From a bacterium (GTDB lineage: Bacteria; Margulisbacteria; Marinamargulisbacteria; GCA-2716485; GCA-002719695): DNA of 48,482 nt. The first letter of the stretch is position 1; every line of letters starts with the position of its first letter. The translations under genes and the position numbers were made by a program. The DNA lies in contig PBBX01000018.1 in assembly GCA_002716725.1 (NCBI GenBank), positions 3,787-52,268 on the forward strand, written 5' to 3'. Shown here piece after piece: positions 17,655 to 26,773 of this stretch. The notes beneath the pieces were generated by a model. It was not told the origin of the DNA. It worked only from the letters and a program-made list of their open reading frames with translations, and ran no database searches.

Positions 17655-19081
17655 CCCCTGAATCAATATTCAAGCAATTAAAAGACTGTAAAGGAAAATC
17701 TATTAAACACTGCATAGAAACGTCCGATATGACATTAGATTTATCACATTCCATAATACCTGAAGAAGCATTTTTAAAATTTAGTTCCATAACAAAAAAA
17801 ATAAAGTTAATCGAAACATTTAATTCTTTTTTTTTTAAAAACACATATAATTTTACTGAAAAAAAAAGTGTAAATCATCATCAATTACGATCAAAAAATA
17901 ATAATTTTTATACAAATGAAAAAAAACGACTCTTAAGATTTATTGACCAATTTCACGCAAAAGACACCAATCCCATTACTGATATCGTTCAAATAGGAAT
18001 AGGAGGGTCTTATATAGGCCCAAAAGCCATTTATACAGCACTATATTCTCAGGCTATTAGTAACTCTGAAAAACCATTAAGAGCTCACTTTATTGCAAAT
18101 ATTGATCCCATTGAATTTAAATTATGCATGAATCAACTTAGCCCAAAAAACACTCTCTTTTTAGTAGCATCCAAAAGTGGTTCTACCTTAGAAGTAAAGA
18201 CTAATATTAAATTATTACAAGAATGGTGGGAGTCTCATAATTTATCTCAAGAATTACTTAAAGAACATTGCATTGTCCTAACATCAAAACAATCCTCTAT
18301 AGATAACCAGTCCCTTAGCAAAGATCAATTCTACATAGATAATACAATTGGTGGTAGATTTTCAACAACAAGCGTAATAGGAATGTGTCTAATAGGTTTA
18401 TGTTTTGGAAGTAATGCCGTAAAACAAATTTTATCTGGCGCCAACATAATAGATAACAACTCACAAAACAGCAATATTACTAACAACATAGCCTTAGCTG
18501 CAGCATGGGAACATATTTGGCAACGAAACATAAAAAACTATTCTCTAAGAACTGTCATAACTTATAGCTACTCTTTACAATATTTCCCATCATTAATTCA
18601 ACAACTAACATGCGAAAGTAATGGAAAATCCGTAGATAAAAATAATAAGTTTATATCTTATAAAACAGCGCCTATGATTATATCTAGTATTGGAACAACT
18701 GACCAACACTCTTTTTTTCAGTTACTACACCAAGGTACAAACACCATTCCTGTTGAATTTATAGGCGTAAAAAACCAAGCAAAAAAACATCATTCACCCA
18801 TTGAAAAAGAAGCTAACACCTTACTCAACACCAATATGAACTCTCAAATAAAAGCCTTAGAAAGTGGTGAAAAGTCAGATAATGCCCATGTTTACTTTAA
18901 AGGAAATAAGCCATCATCACTTATTTTACTAAACGATATTACCCCTTATATATTAGGACAACTAATTGCATTTTATGAAAATAAAACGATTTTTGAAGGG
19001 CTAATTTGGAATATAAATTCATTTGATCAAATGGGTGTAGAGTTAGCAAAAAAATTAACAAAAACCCTAAGTAAAAATTAA
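17651..19081 (+). CDS. pgi: Glucose-6-phosphate isomerase
   Basis: Interconverts glucose-6-phosphate and fructose-6-phosphate, linking glycolysis to amino-sugar synthesis. At 476 residues it is close to the short bacterial form. The two SIS domains show GIGGSYIGPKAIY (about 115), SKSGSTLEVKTN (about 173, phosphate loop), IGGRFSTTSVIGM (about 233) and the closing FDQMGVELAKKL. The ATG overlaps the stop of the GlmU-like gene. Pairing of the two is sensible, since fructose-6-phosphate is the precursor of glucosamine phosphate. It ends one base before the convergent tagA stop, with no hairpin between. Confidence 0.94.
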   Translation: MTPESIFKQLKDCKGKSIKHCIETSDMTLDLSHSIIPEEAFLKFSSITKKIKLIETFNSFFFKNTYNFTEKKSVNHHQLRSKNNNFYTNEKKRLLRFIDQFHAKDTNPITDIVQIGIGGSYIGPKAIYTALYSQAISNSEKPLRAHFIANIDPIEFKLCMNQLSPKNTLFLVASKSGSTLEVKTNIKLLQEWWESHNLSQELLKEHCIVLTSKQSSIDNQSLSKDQFYIDNTIGGRFSTTSVIGMCLIGLCFGSNAVKQILSGANIIDNNSQNSNITNNIALAAAWEHIWQRNIKNYSLRTVITYSYSLQYFPSLIQQLTCESNGKSVDKNNKFISYKTAPMIISSIGTTDQHSFFQLLHQGTNTIPVEFIGVKNQAKKHHSPIEKEANTLLNTNMNSQIKALESGEKSDNAHVYFKGNKPSSLILLNDITPYILGQLIAFYENKTIFEGLIWNINSFDQMGVELAKKLTKTLSKN

Positions 19082-19807
19082 TCAATCATTATTAGAAGAA
19101 AATAAATGTTGAAACGTAAAAATTATAAAATAAAATAAATACTTCCAACGAAAAACACGTTTTGGATCTTGAATAGCACGAAATATCCATTCACCTCCTC
19201 GTGAGGATATCCAATTAGGCGCTAATTTTTTGTTCCCAGATAAAACTTCCAAAGCACCCCCAACACCAATAACAATACCAGAGCTACAATATTGAGATAG
19301 CGTTTGAATAAAATATTCTTGTTTTGGAAATCCCATTCCAACAAAAATAACATCCGGGTTTACGTCTGTAATAGAGTTAATAATCTCAGGAACATCAAAT
19401 TCTGAAAAGTAACCATGAGAACTACCAACAATCCTCACGTTAGGATAAAGTTTCTTTGATCTAGAAATAGCATTCGTAATGATGTCTTGTGATGATCCTA
19501 CAAAATAAAACGTTAAATCTTTCTGTTGTAATAACTGAAATACTAACTCAATGCCGCTAACTATACAAACAGGCCCTTTACAAAGAACCCAAGAAGCCCA
19601 CTTAATCCCATACCCATCCGCTACAATAGTATCTGCCCTTGTCAACCAGGTTTTAGCAATCAAATTACGTTCTGCTAAAACAACCATTTCCGGATTTAAT
19701 GTTACCACGCGATGCAATACTCCTTGCGACTTAGAAACCAACAAACGATCTACAACCTCCATAACACTACTATTTTCTACATCATATCCAAAAAGATTAC
19801 TTGTCAT
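19082..19807 (-). CDS. tagA: WecB/TagA/CpsF-family glycosyltransferase
   Basis: GT26-family enzyme that adds N-acetylmannosamine (or a related sugar) to a polyprenyl-linked GlcNAc. Marks are TLNPEMVVLA, the catalytic-region ADGYGIKWA with its Asp, SQD near the middle, and VFVGMGFPKQEYFI. Tail residues are basic/aromatic (WKYLFYFIIFTFQHLF), the membrane-docking end seen in TagA. I place the start at 19807, where the ATG overlaps the csaB stop (ATGA). An upstream in-frame ATG at 19819 would add four residues and a longer overlap. Pairing with csaB suggests synthesis of a pyruvylated secondary wall glycan. Confidence 0.9.
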   Translation of the reverse strand: MTSNLFGYDVENSSVMEVVDRLLVSKSQGVLHRVVTLNPEMVVLAERNLIAKTWLTRADTIVADGYGIKWASWVLCKGPVCIVSGIELVFQLLQQKDLTFYFVGSSQDIITNAISRSKKLYPNVRIVGSSHGYFSEFDVPEIINSITDVNPDVIFVGMGFPKQEYFIQTLSQYCSSGIVIGVGGALEVLSGNKKLAPNWISSRGGEWIFRAIQDPKRVFRWKYLFYFIIFTFQHLFSSNND

Positions 19808-20796
19808 GTAAACACCCATTCATTTAATCGAGATAATTCTAACAATCTATCTCGGCTCTTAACTATATTATCCTGATAAAAACAAAAATTGCTAGTTATA
19901 GATGTTATAAGTTGCTTAAAAGAAGATGGTAATGTTAGTTCCTCCATCGTTAAAACAGGTTGTTTCATTAACGTAGCTAACTGAAAAACCTTGTCATCAT
20001 ACGCAATAGCAATAAATGGAATACCTTGCAAAGACGCCCAAATACATCCATGATACCTCATAACAAGCATACAGTTATAATGTATATTAGAAGCCTTGTA
20101 ATAACTACTAGCAGAAACCTCTTTAATATCATTATTTTGTATTCCACTATCGATCAATAATTGAGTATCAACAGACTGACAAAAACTTAAGCCCGATACA
20201 TGAAACCCCAAATTCCTTATCTCAGATACCAAAGACGCATACTGTTTTTGTTCTTTTATTTGACAAAAATTTACACCAACCGTATTCGTGCTAATAGATT
20301 CTCTGGGGAAAAAGCCAGAGGCTTGATAAAACGCTAAATCACTTGATAGCTTTACTCGATTACCTAAGCTAACATACTCAGATACCTCTTTAGATCGTAT
20401 TGTAATTTTTGATACACAATCTAATGCTATTCGAACAAAAAGCTTAGCCATAAAACCCCGTATTGGACCAATCCCTTGAGCTAACAACACAATCTTTTTA
20501 TTAAAAAATTTAGCAAAAAAAATAAAACTTAAATAATAAAATAAGCTGAAATTAGATGTTGTATTTTGCAGTAACCCACCACCCCCAAAAACAAGAATAT
20601 CAACAGAAAAAATTGTTTTAATAACCATAAAAGGGTTCCAACGGTTAATAGCATAACGATATGAATTCCCTTTAGCCGATAAAATCCAAATACGTTTAGA
20701 TCTCAACATCTTTTCTACAAGAAATATTGTCTTATCCAATAAAATATCATCCCCCACATTACCATACCCATAATACCCAATTAATAACGCCTTCAT
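19804..20796 (-). CDS. csaB: Polysaccharide pyruvyl transferase CsaB
   Basis: Transfers pyruvate from PEP as a ketal onto wall polysaccharide, creating the ligand for SLH-domain surface proteins. The 330 residues show the N-terminal signature GYYGYGNVGDDILLD, the mid-protein VFGGGGLLQNTTS and LLAQGIGPIRG, and the C-terminal MRYHGCIWASLQGIPFIAIAYDDK, all diagnostic of the CsaB/AMS pyruvyl-transferase family. It starts 2 nt after the dapF stop and overlaps tagA by four bases. This predicts that the cell has an S-layer or SLH-type outer-membrane tether using pyruvylated peptidoglycan-linked polymer. Confidence 0.92.
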   Translation of the reverse strand: MKALLIGYYGYGNVGDDILLDKTIFLVEKMLRSKRIWILSAKGNSYRYAINRWNPFMVIKTIFSVDILVFGGGGLLQNTTSNFSLFYYLSFIFFAKFFNKKIVLLAQGIGPIRGFMAKLFVRIALDCVSKITIRSKEVSEYVSLGNRVKLSSDLAFYQASGFFPRESISTNTVGVNFCQIKEQKQYASLVSEIRNLGFHVSGLSFCQSVDTQLLIDSGIQNNDIKEVSASSYYKASNIHYNCMLVMRYHGCIWASLQGIPFIAIAYDDKVFQLATLMKQPVLTMEELTLPSSFKQLITSITSNFCFYQDNIVKSRDRLLELSRLNEWVFT

Positions 20797-20798
20797 CT

Positions 20799-21641
20799 CT
20801 AAAGCATGACATGTCCATCATAAACATGTTTAGCAGGCCCCGTTTTAATAACATGGTTATCTGATTCTTGCCATTCAATGAACACGTTACCTCCCGGTTG
20901 CTCAATCGTTACCTTACGTTCAAATTGATCCGAATAAACCCCAGCAACCGTTGCAGCACAAGCACCTGTACCACAAGCCAATGTTTTACCAACACCTCTC
21001 TCCCAAACAACCATTTTACCTAGTTGTCGACTAATAACATCTACTAATTCAATATTAATCCCAGATTTAAATAAAGGATTAGCATAAACCTCTTCAGCAA
21101 TTTCATCCAATGATTGATGGTTATGTGAATCAAGAAAAATAACAAGATGAGGGTTCCCCATAGATACAATATAAGCATCATATGAAACCCCCTTAATAGA
21201 AATTGGCAAGCTATGAATAATCTCATTTTTTGTCATAAAAGATATATCTGATTGAGGAATTCCCATATCAATTTCAACACCAACAACAACACCCTCTTTA
21301 AGAATTAGAGCAGGCACCATTTTTCCAGCATCGGTTTCTACAGAAAAAACATCTGTTTCAATAAGCTTATGCTCATAACAAAATGATGCAAAACACCGAA
21401 GTCCATTTCCACACATTTCAGGAGACGATCCATCACTATTAAAAATAGTCATACGACTATCACATAAGCTTGATTCCAAAACAATAATAATACCATCGGC
21501 ACCAATACCATAATGCCTATCACATAAGGCTGATGCAATGCCTTGAATATGATCAATATTAATGCGCTGGTTTAGACCATCAAAGATAATAAAATCATTT
21601 CCCAGCCCATGATATTTAGAAAAATGATATGTTTGTTTCAT
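20799..21641 (-). CDS. dapF: Diaminopimelate epimerase
   Basis: PLP-independent racemisation of LL- to meso-diaminopimelate for lysine and peptidoglycan. It has 280 residues, the standard length. The two catalytic cysteines are visible: Cys77 in PEMCGNGLRCF and the second in TLACGTGACAA (near residue 222). The N-terminus KYHGLGNDFIIFDG and MGNPHLVIF are also typical. It overlaps murA by four bases. Together with lysC in this window it supports meso-DAP type peptidoglycan. Confidence 0.96.
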   Translation of the reverse strand: MKQTYHFSKYHGLGNDFIIFDGLNQRINIDHIQGIASALCDRHYGIGADGIIIVLESSLCDSRMTIFNSDGSSPEMCGNGLRCFASFCYEHKLIETDVFSVETDAGKMVPALILKEGVVVGVEIDMGIPQSDISFMTKNEIIHSLPISIKGVSYDAYIVSMGNPHLVIFLDSHNHQSLDEIAEEVYANPLFKSGINIELVDVISRQLGKMVVWERGVGKTLACGTGACAATVAGVYSDQFERKVTIEQPGGNVFIEWQESDNHVIKTGPAKHVYDGHVML

Positions 21642-22891
21642 AAGTCAAGTCTAGCTCCTAATGATTTTAATTTCCCCATTAAATTAAAGTACCCTCGATT
21701 AAGATGATGAAGCCCATGCACAACTGTTTTGCCTTCAGCAATCAATCCAGCCAACACAAGTGCAGCACCTGCTCTTAAATCTGTAATTTTCACATCCGCT
21801 CCTGATAATTTTCCTCCTGAAACAATAGCTATTTGCCCATCTACTTGAATAGAAGCTCCCATCCTAACTAATTCATTAACATGCATAAAACGATTTTCAA
21901 AAATAGTTTCTTTAATGACACTTTTACCACAAGCAATGCTTAACAAGGCCATCATCTGTGCCTGCATATCTGTTGGAAAGCCTGGATGAGGTTCTGTAGT
22001 AATATCAACAGGATGAATCGAACCATTTGCTGAACATCGGACATTATTATTATCATAAGAAATTATCAAACCTGCTTCATCTAAAACATCCGTAATTGAT
22101 GACAAATAACTAGAATGTACATGTTTAATTTCAACACATCCCCCCGTAATACCTCCCGCAATTAATAAAGTCCCAATCTCAATTCTATCAGGAATAACAA
22201 AGTAATCACGAACCCCCATTAAAGATTGAACCCCTTGTACAAAAATAGAAGATGTTCCATGCCCTTCAATAACAGCACCTGCTTTAATAAGAAAGTTAGC
22301 TAAATCTACAACCTCAGGCTCTCTAGCCGCATTATTAATAACGGTTTCCCCTTTAGCCAAACAAGCTGCCATCATAATATTTTCTGTAGCTCCTACAGAA
22401 GGAAATGGCAAATCAATAGCATCTCCCTTTAAATTTAGAGCTGAAAATTCAACAAACCCATGCTCAAAGTTAATATCAACCCCTAATTTTTTTAGCCCCT
22501 GAATATGAATATCAACAGGACGTAACCCAATAGAACACCCACCAGGAAGAGGTACTTTAGCAAATCCAGTTTTAGCCAATAAAGGCCCCGCAACAAAAAA
22601 AGAAGCACGCATAGCTGTAACAAGTTCATAAGGAGCAATATGACGAATTTTCTTTTGATTTAAAATATGAATAGATCCACCTGCCCGATATTCCGTACGA
22701 ATATTAAGTGAATTAAGCATCCTCACCATCGAATTAATATCCCCTATAGGAGGAATATTTAATAACGTTGTTTCCCCATCAAGCATAATAGTAGATGATA
22801 AAATAGGCAAAACCGCATTTTTAGCTCCAAAAACGTCAATAACCCCATTTAACTCATGTCCCCCTTCAATGGTTACACTTGTTTTTTCCAT
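21638..22891 (-). CDS. murA: UDP-N-acetylglucosamine 1-carboxyvinyltransferase
   Basis: First committed step of peptidoglycan synthesis: enolpyruvyl transfer from PEP to UDP-GlcNAc. The 417 residues show the two-lobed EPSP-synthase-like fold signatures: [10 protein letters not shown] (with the conserved Lys-Asn), the loop [13 protein letters not shown] with Cys119 in the fosfomycin-sensitive position, [27 protein letters not shown] (catalytic Asp) and [13 protein letters not shown]. It starts one base after the stop of the upstream P-loop kinase gene and overlaps dapF. Confidence 0.96.
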   Translation of the reverse strand: MEKTSVTIEGGHELNGVIDVFGAKNAVLPILSSTIMLDGETTLLNIPPIGDINSMVRMLNSLNIRTEYRAGGSIHILNQKKIRHIAPYELVTAMRASFFVAGPLLAKTGFAKVPLPGGCSIGLRPVDIHIQGLKKLGVDINFEHGFVEFSALNLKGDAIDLPFPSVGATENIMMAACLAKGETVINNAAREPEVVDLANFLIKAGAVIEGHGTSSIFVQGVQSLMGVRDYFVIPDRIEIGTLLIAGGITGGCVEIKHVHSSYLSSITDVLDEAGLIISYDNNNVRCSANGSIHPVDITTEPHPGFPTDMQAQMMALLSIACGKSVIKETIFENRFMHVNELVRMGASIQVDGQIAIVSGGKLSGADVKITDLRAGAALVLAGLIAEGKTVVHGLHHLNRGYFNLMGKLKSLGARLDL

Positions 22892-22892
22892 A

Positions 22893-23462
22893 CTAAGAAA
22901 CGAAAGTCCCTATAAGCGTATTAAGCGCTTCCATAAAATGATCCAACGATCGATCATTTGTAATACATACATCACAATATGTGTAACATTCCTCTACATT
23001 CTGACCTATATTAATCCCGTTTAACTCATTATTATCTTGATCTACAAATGTTGATAAATCAACAAAATCGGTGCCATGTTTTCGCTTAGAAATACGATTA
23101 AAGCGTTTTCCTTGATTCGCTCGAATTCCTACTAAAAAAACCCCTTTTTTCTTTAAAAAAGCAGCTTCATCAGGATGCCGAATACTATCAAACACCACAT
23201 CGTTATACTGCCCTTTCATAACATGAGCATATGTTTTTTCAGCAAAATAAGTTACCCCATATTGCTCTTTTAAAGTATTTGAATAGTGGGTTAATGTATC
23301 CCGATCATCCGACAAATCATGCTCACGCACATACTCTCTAATAACATCAGATAAAGACACAACCTCATATCCTTTTTGCTTAAAAAAGTCACAAGCTGTA
23401 GACTTCCCAGATCCAATAGGGCCTATAAACCCAATATAATGCGTTTGATTCTCCTGATTCAT
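22893..23462 (-). CDS. P-loop nucleotide kinase (CoaE / UPF0200-like)
   Basis: Small P-loop kinase of about 189 residues. Walker A is GPIGSGKST near residue 14, followed by SLSDVIREYVRE, the substrate/DVIRE segment shared with archaeal dephospho-CoA-kinase-like UPF0200 proteins and related dNMP kinases. VVFDSIRHPDEAAFLKKKG and the lid-like KRFNRISKRKHGTD follow. I start it at 23462, where AGGAG lies 5 nt upstream. A longer frame to 23576 overlaps mscS and begins before the natural N-terminus of the domain. It could supply dephospho-CoA kinase or a deoxynucleotide kinase; sequence alone does not decide. Confidence 0.75.
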   Translation of the reverse strand: MNQENQTHYIGFIGPIGSGKSTACDFFKQKGYEVVSLSDVIREYVREHDLSDDRDTLTHYSNTLKEQYGVTYFAEKTYAHVMKGQYNDVVFDSIRHPDEAAFLKKKGVFLVGIRANQGKRFNRISKRKHGTDFVDLSTFVDQDNNELNGINIGQNVEECYTYCDVCITNDRSLDHFMEALNTLIGTFVS

Positions 23463-23502
23463 AAGACTCCTAGTATAATTGAATTTAATAAATAAGCCAA
23501 AA

Positions 23503-24687
23503 CTATACTCGATATGTCTTAACAATGTTACTAGCGACTTTTTGTCCCTTTGCAATATGCTTTTGAACGACATCAAACGACGCTATGTTTGAAGATGATA
23601 CAGCATCTTGATTGAGATAAACCGTTTGAGACGGAAATGCAAATTCAACCGTTAATTTTTGAGCTAAACGAATAATATCTAACATCAATCGCTCACGTGC
23701 TCCTAACTCATCCTCCCACGTAGCAGTTTCAAAAAAAACATATAAAAGAATATCCAAACTACTAGCTGAAAACTGATTTAATCGAACCACATAATAATCT
23801 TTACGAGTATCCGAATGCAACTCAATTAACTCTCGAATACCCGCACAAAACGCTTCAATTTTTTCAATAGGCGTATCATAAGTAACAGATATCATCGTAT
23901 TGAATCGACGATACTGTCGTTCTCCCATATTATCAACAGAAGCCGTTAATAACACTGAATTAGGTACACTAACCAATGAATTATAAAATGTTCGAACACG
24001 TGTACTCCTAAACCCTAAATGCTCAACCGTTCCTTCAATATCATTAATTTTAACCCAATCTCCAATCGAAAAAGGCCGATCTGTAACAACCGTTAAAGAG
24101 CCAAAAATATTAGCAATGGTATCTTTAGCAGCCATAGCAATAGCAATACCACCAATACCCAACCCTGTTAATAAACTAGCAAGTGGTAAATTTAAAATCT
24201 CAGCAATAGAAATTAATCCAACAACAACCAACAATATTTTGATAACTTTGCCTAACAACGGAGCTAACAAATCATCAAATTTAAGTGACGTCTTTTTTGA
24301 CCTTTCAACCAAAAACATTTCTGCATAATTTGTTAGTCGTAATCCTAACCATATAATGGCAACATAGGTGAGAACCTTAGCAATAATTAAACAAAGGCCA
24401 AAAAAAGAATCAGAAAAATTAAAAAATGTAAGGGAAACCGATACACTCCAAATTAAAACCAACACCTGAATAGGAAGCTGTAACTGAGGTAACTGTTTTG
24501 ATAATAATAACGATAACAAATCTAACTGGTTTTTTTTATAAATTAATCGAAGAGCATGAATAAGCATATACGTAATAACATGTGCAACAATAATACCGAC
24601 AACAATAACCAAAACAGAAAAAACACCCCCTAACATAGTTCCTGTTAGTGTAACTCCCGTCAATTGTGCAATTAATGTATCCATCAC
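23503..24687 (-). CDS. Small-conductance mechanosensitive channel (MscS family)
   Basis: 394-residue inner-membrane channel that opens on osmotic downshock. There are about four to five hydrophobic helices in residues 15-195. The pore-lining TM3 segment is LASLLTGLGIGGIAIAMAAK, with the alternating Gly/Ala packing of MscS. The beta domain follows as DTIANIFGSLTVVTDRPF then SIGDWVKINDIEGTVEHLGF, and then a C-terminal mixed domain. AAAGG precedes tandem ATGs, of which 24687 is taken. It is the first gene of the mscS-kinase-murA-dapF-csaB-tagA run and is divergent from lysC; CATAAT preceded by TG on the minus strand is a possible promoter. Confidence 0.92.
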   Translation of the reverse strand: MMDTLIAQLTGVTLTGTMLGGVFSVLVIVVGIIVAHVITYMLIHALRLIYKKNQLDLLSLLLSKQLPQLQLPIQVLVLIWSVSVSLTFFNFSDSFFGLCLIIAKVLTYVAIIWLGLRLTNYAEMFLVERSKKTSLKFDDLLAPLLGKVIKILLVVVGLISIAEILNLPLASLLTGLGIGGIAIAMAAKDTIANIFGSLTVVTDRPFSIGDWVKINDIEGTVEHLGFRSTRVRTFYNSLVSVPNSVLLTASVDNMGERQYRRFNTMISVTYDTPIEKIEAFCAGIRELIELHSDTRKDYYVVRLNQFSASSLDILLYVFFETATWEDELGARERLMLDIIRLAQKLTVEFAFPSQTVYLNQDAVSSSNIASFDVVQKHIAKGQKVASNIVKTYRV

Positions 24688-24830
24688 TACCTTTACTATT
24701 ATGCCATAGAATTAAATACTTATCATGAGTAAGAAAAAGTAAAACAATAATTTACGGTATCTAATAAATTCGTTACAATTTTGCAAGTAGAAAAAAGTCA
24801 ATTAAAATAGTTATAATTAAGGATTAACAT

Positions 24831-26048
24831 ATGTCAAAAAAAATTGTTGTACAAAAATTTGGAGGAACCTCCGTAGGATCGCCAGAAAAAATTAAAGCAG
24901 TTGCAAACAGAACATCTCAACTATTAGAAAATAACAACAAACTTGTAATTGTAGTATCTGCTATGGGAAATACCACCAACCAATTGGTCAAATTATCAAA
25001 AGAAATAACCAGTAATCCAAGCCCTAGAGAATATGATGCTCTCGTATCTACGGGTGAAAATGTATCAGCGTCTTTATTAGCAATGTCATTTCAATCACTC
25101 GGCATTGATGCTATTTCATTAACAGGTGCTCAAGCAGGAATTTTAACACAAGACCTTCATGCCAAAGCAAAAATATTAACCATTAAAACAGATCGAATTA
25201 AAAAAGAACTCGATGATAATAAAGTAGTCATCATCACAGGCTTTCAAGGGATTAATCCAAATGCAGATGTAACAACAATTGGAAGAGGCGGCTCTGATAC
25301 CTCCGCCGTAGCATTAGCCGCTGCCTTAGATTGCGAAGAATGTGAAATTTATACCGATGTTGATGGCGTTTACACAACAGATCCAAGAAAAATTAAAGAT
25401 GCAAAAAAATTAAAAGAAGTATCCTATGAAGAGATGTTAGAAATGGCCTCATTAGGAGCCAAAGTATTACACCCTAGAGCTGTAGAATGTGCCAAAGAAA
25501 ACAAAATAATTCTACATGTTCGATCATCATTTGAACTAACAGAAGGAACAAGAGTTAAGGAGGTAAATCAATTGGAAGTAAGTAAACCTGTAACAGGTAT
25601 AACCATCAATGAAAACGAAGCCATTATATCAATGATTAGAGTCCCCAATAGTCCCGGCATAGCTGGAGACATTTTTAAAGAACTTGCAGAAAATAGTATC
25701 AACGTAGACATGATTATCCAAAATGTTTTAGAAAAAACAGACAGCAATAATATTTCATTTTCAATTCATGAAGATGATTTAGATCAAACATTAACAATAA
25801 CAAAATCAATTGCTAAAAAATTAAACTGTAAAATATTAAGTGATACATCCATTGCAAAAATTTCATGCGTTGGCATTGGAATGATCTCAAAACCAGGAAC
25901 AGCCGCTAAAATGTTTACTGCACTCGGTCGCAAAAACATTAATATCTTACGAATCACAACATCAGAAATTAAAATCTCTTGTGCTATCCAACAAAAAGAT
26001 GCTCAAAAAGCATTAGAAGTCTTACACAAAGAATTTGAATTAGAATAA
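24831..26048 (+). CDS. lysC: Aspartate kinase
   Basis: Phosphorylates aspartate, the entry step to lysine, DAP, threonine and methionine. It has 405 residues, the monofunctional class. The kinase domain starts KFGGTSVGSPEKIK (8-21), with TTIGRGGSDTSAVALAAAL, YTDVDGVYTTDPRK and MASLGAKVLHPRAVE. Two ACT domains follow from about residue 265 (SMIRVPNSPGIAGDIF, ISCVGIGMISKPGTAAKMF) and allow feedback inhibition by lysine and/or threonine. AAGGA lies 7 nt before the ATG, and TATAAT at 24812-24817 is a likely -10. Its stop overlaps the next gene by one base (TAATG). Confidence 0.96.
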   Translation: MSKKIVVQKFGGTSVGSPEKIKAVANRTSQLLENNNKLVIVVSAMGNTTNQLVKLSKEITSNPSPREYDALVSTGENVSASLLAMSFQSLGIDAISLTGAQAGILTQDLHAKAKILTIKTDRIKKELDDNKVVIITGFQGINPNADVTTIGRGGSDTSAVALAAALDCEECEIYTDVDGVYTTDPRKIKDAKKLKEVSYEEMLEMASLGAKVLHPRAVECAKENKIILHVRSSFELTEGTRVKEVNQLEVSKPVTGITINENEAIISMIRVPNSPGIAGDIFKELAENSINVDMIIQNVLEKTDSNNISFSIHEDDLDQTLTITKSIAKKLNCKILSDTSIAKISCVGIGMISKPGTAAKMFTALGRKNINILRITTSEIKISCAIQQKDAQKALEVLHKEFELE

Positions 26049-26641
26049 TGGTCTTTATTAGCTATCTGCCCTTACTTTTTTTTGCATCTATTCCCTTTAA
26101 AACAATTATAAAATGGCTGTTTCCCATAAAAACACCTCAGCAGTCTCCCCATATTAAATCAGGCAGCCATATTATATTATTTGGATTAATACATCTTCTT
26201 AACTTTTTAGTTGGATATGCCGGAACAACGATTACCGAACAACTATTTTTTTATGAATACCCCATCTTTAATTACATTGGCATAGCAATGTTAACCATAG
26301 GTTATTTTTGGTCATTTTTAAAACAATTTAATCCCGCTGGAAACATAACATCATTCATACTAGGTATCCTGGTATTTTATAACATTCATTTCTTATGGAT
26401 TTTCCCCATTATTGCAATGGTATTAATAATCATAACAAACCATATTGATATGGGCCTATTTTTAGCATTATTAACAACCTATTCTGGCATCATAGTTTTA
26501 GATCTAAATGAAACCTTTATTATTATCCATACAATTATTGTAGTGTTATTTATACTAAGAAAAAATAATTCATTAACTAGCTTTTTTTCATCAAACCCAA
26601 AAACATTAATAGATCAATTTTATAACCGACATCCCTATTAA
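26048..26641 (+). CDS. Multi-pass membrane protein, possibly a divergent PlsY-like acyltransferase
   Basis: 197 residues with five to six hydrophobic helices. The layout recalls PlsY (acyl-phosphate:glycerol-3-phosphate acyltransferase): FASIPFKTIIKWLF at the N-terminus in place of GSIPFG, and GYFWSFLKQFNPAGNITSFILG where PlsY has GHxFPxFLxFxGGKGVAT. The SGNIGATN and GGKG motifs needed for PlsY catalysis are not preserved, so it is either a very diverged or a non-enzymatic relative, or the similarity is coincidental. It begins at the lysC stop (TAATG) and is translationally coupled. A long gap before mreB ends the transcript. Confidence 0.5.
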   Translation: MVFISYLPLLFFASIPFKTIIKWLFPIKTPQQSPHIKSGSHIILFGLIHLLNFLVGYAGTTITEQLFFYEYPIFNYIGIAMLTIGYFWSFLKQFNPAGNITSFILGILVFYNIHFLWIFPIIAMVLIIITNHIDMGLFLALLTTYSGIIVLDLNETFIIIHTIIVVLFILRKNNSLTSFFSSNPKTLIDQFYNRHPY

Positions 26642-26698
26642 ATCATCCCCCATATAAATAATCAAACATCCCAGCTTAAAAAATGCCCACAAAGATTA

Positions 26699-26726
26699 TT
26701 GCACCTTTTTACAAGAGTGCTATAAT
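26699..26726 (+). promoter_or_regulatory. mreB promoter
   Basis: TTGCAC (26699-26704), a 16-bp spacer, then TG-C-TATAAT (extended -10 at 26718-26726) is the best sigma-70-type promoter in the window. The predicted start near 26733 leaves a 40-nt leader with AGGA before the mreB ATG, unlike the leaderless genes. Confidence 0.75.
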
Positions 26727-26773
26727 AACATAACGATTAATATTAGTATGTACAAAAAATTAGGATTTAACAA

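Noticed and set aside
23463-23576. N-terminal extension of the P-loop kinase
   Set aside because: It overlaps mscS, and ATG 23462 has AGGAG at the right distance and begins just before the P-loop domain.
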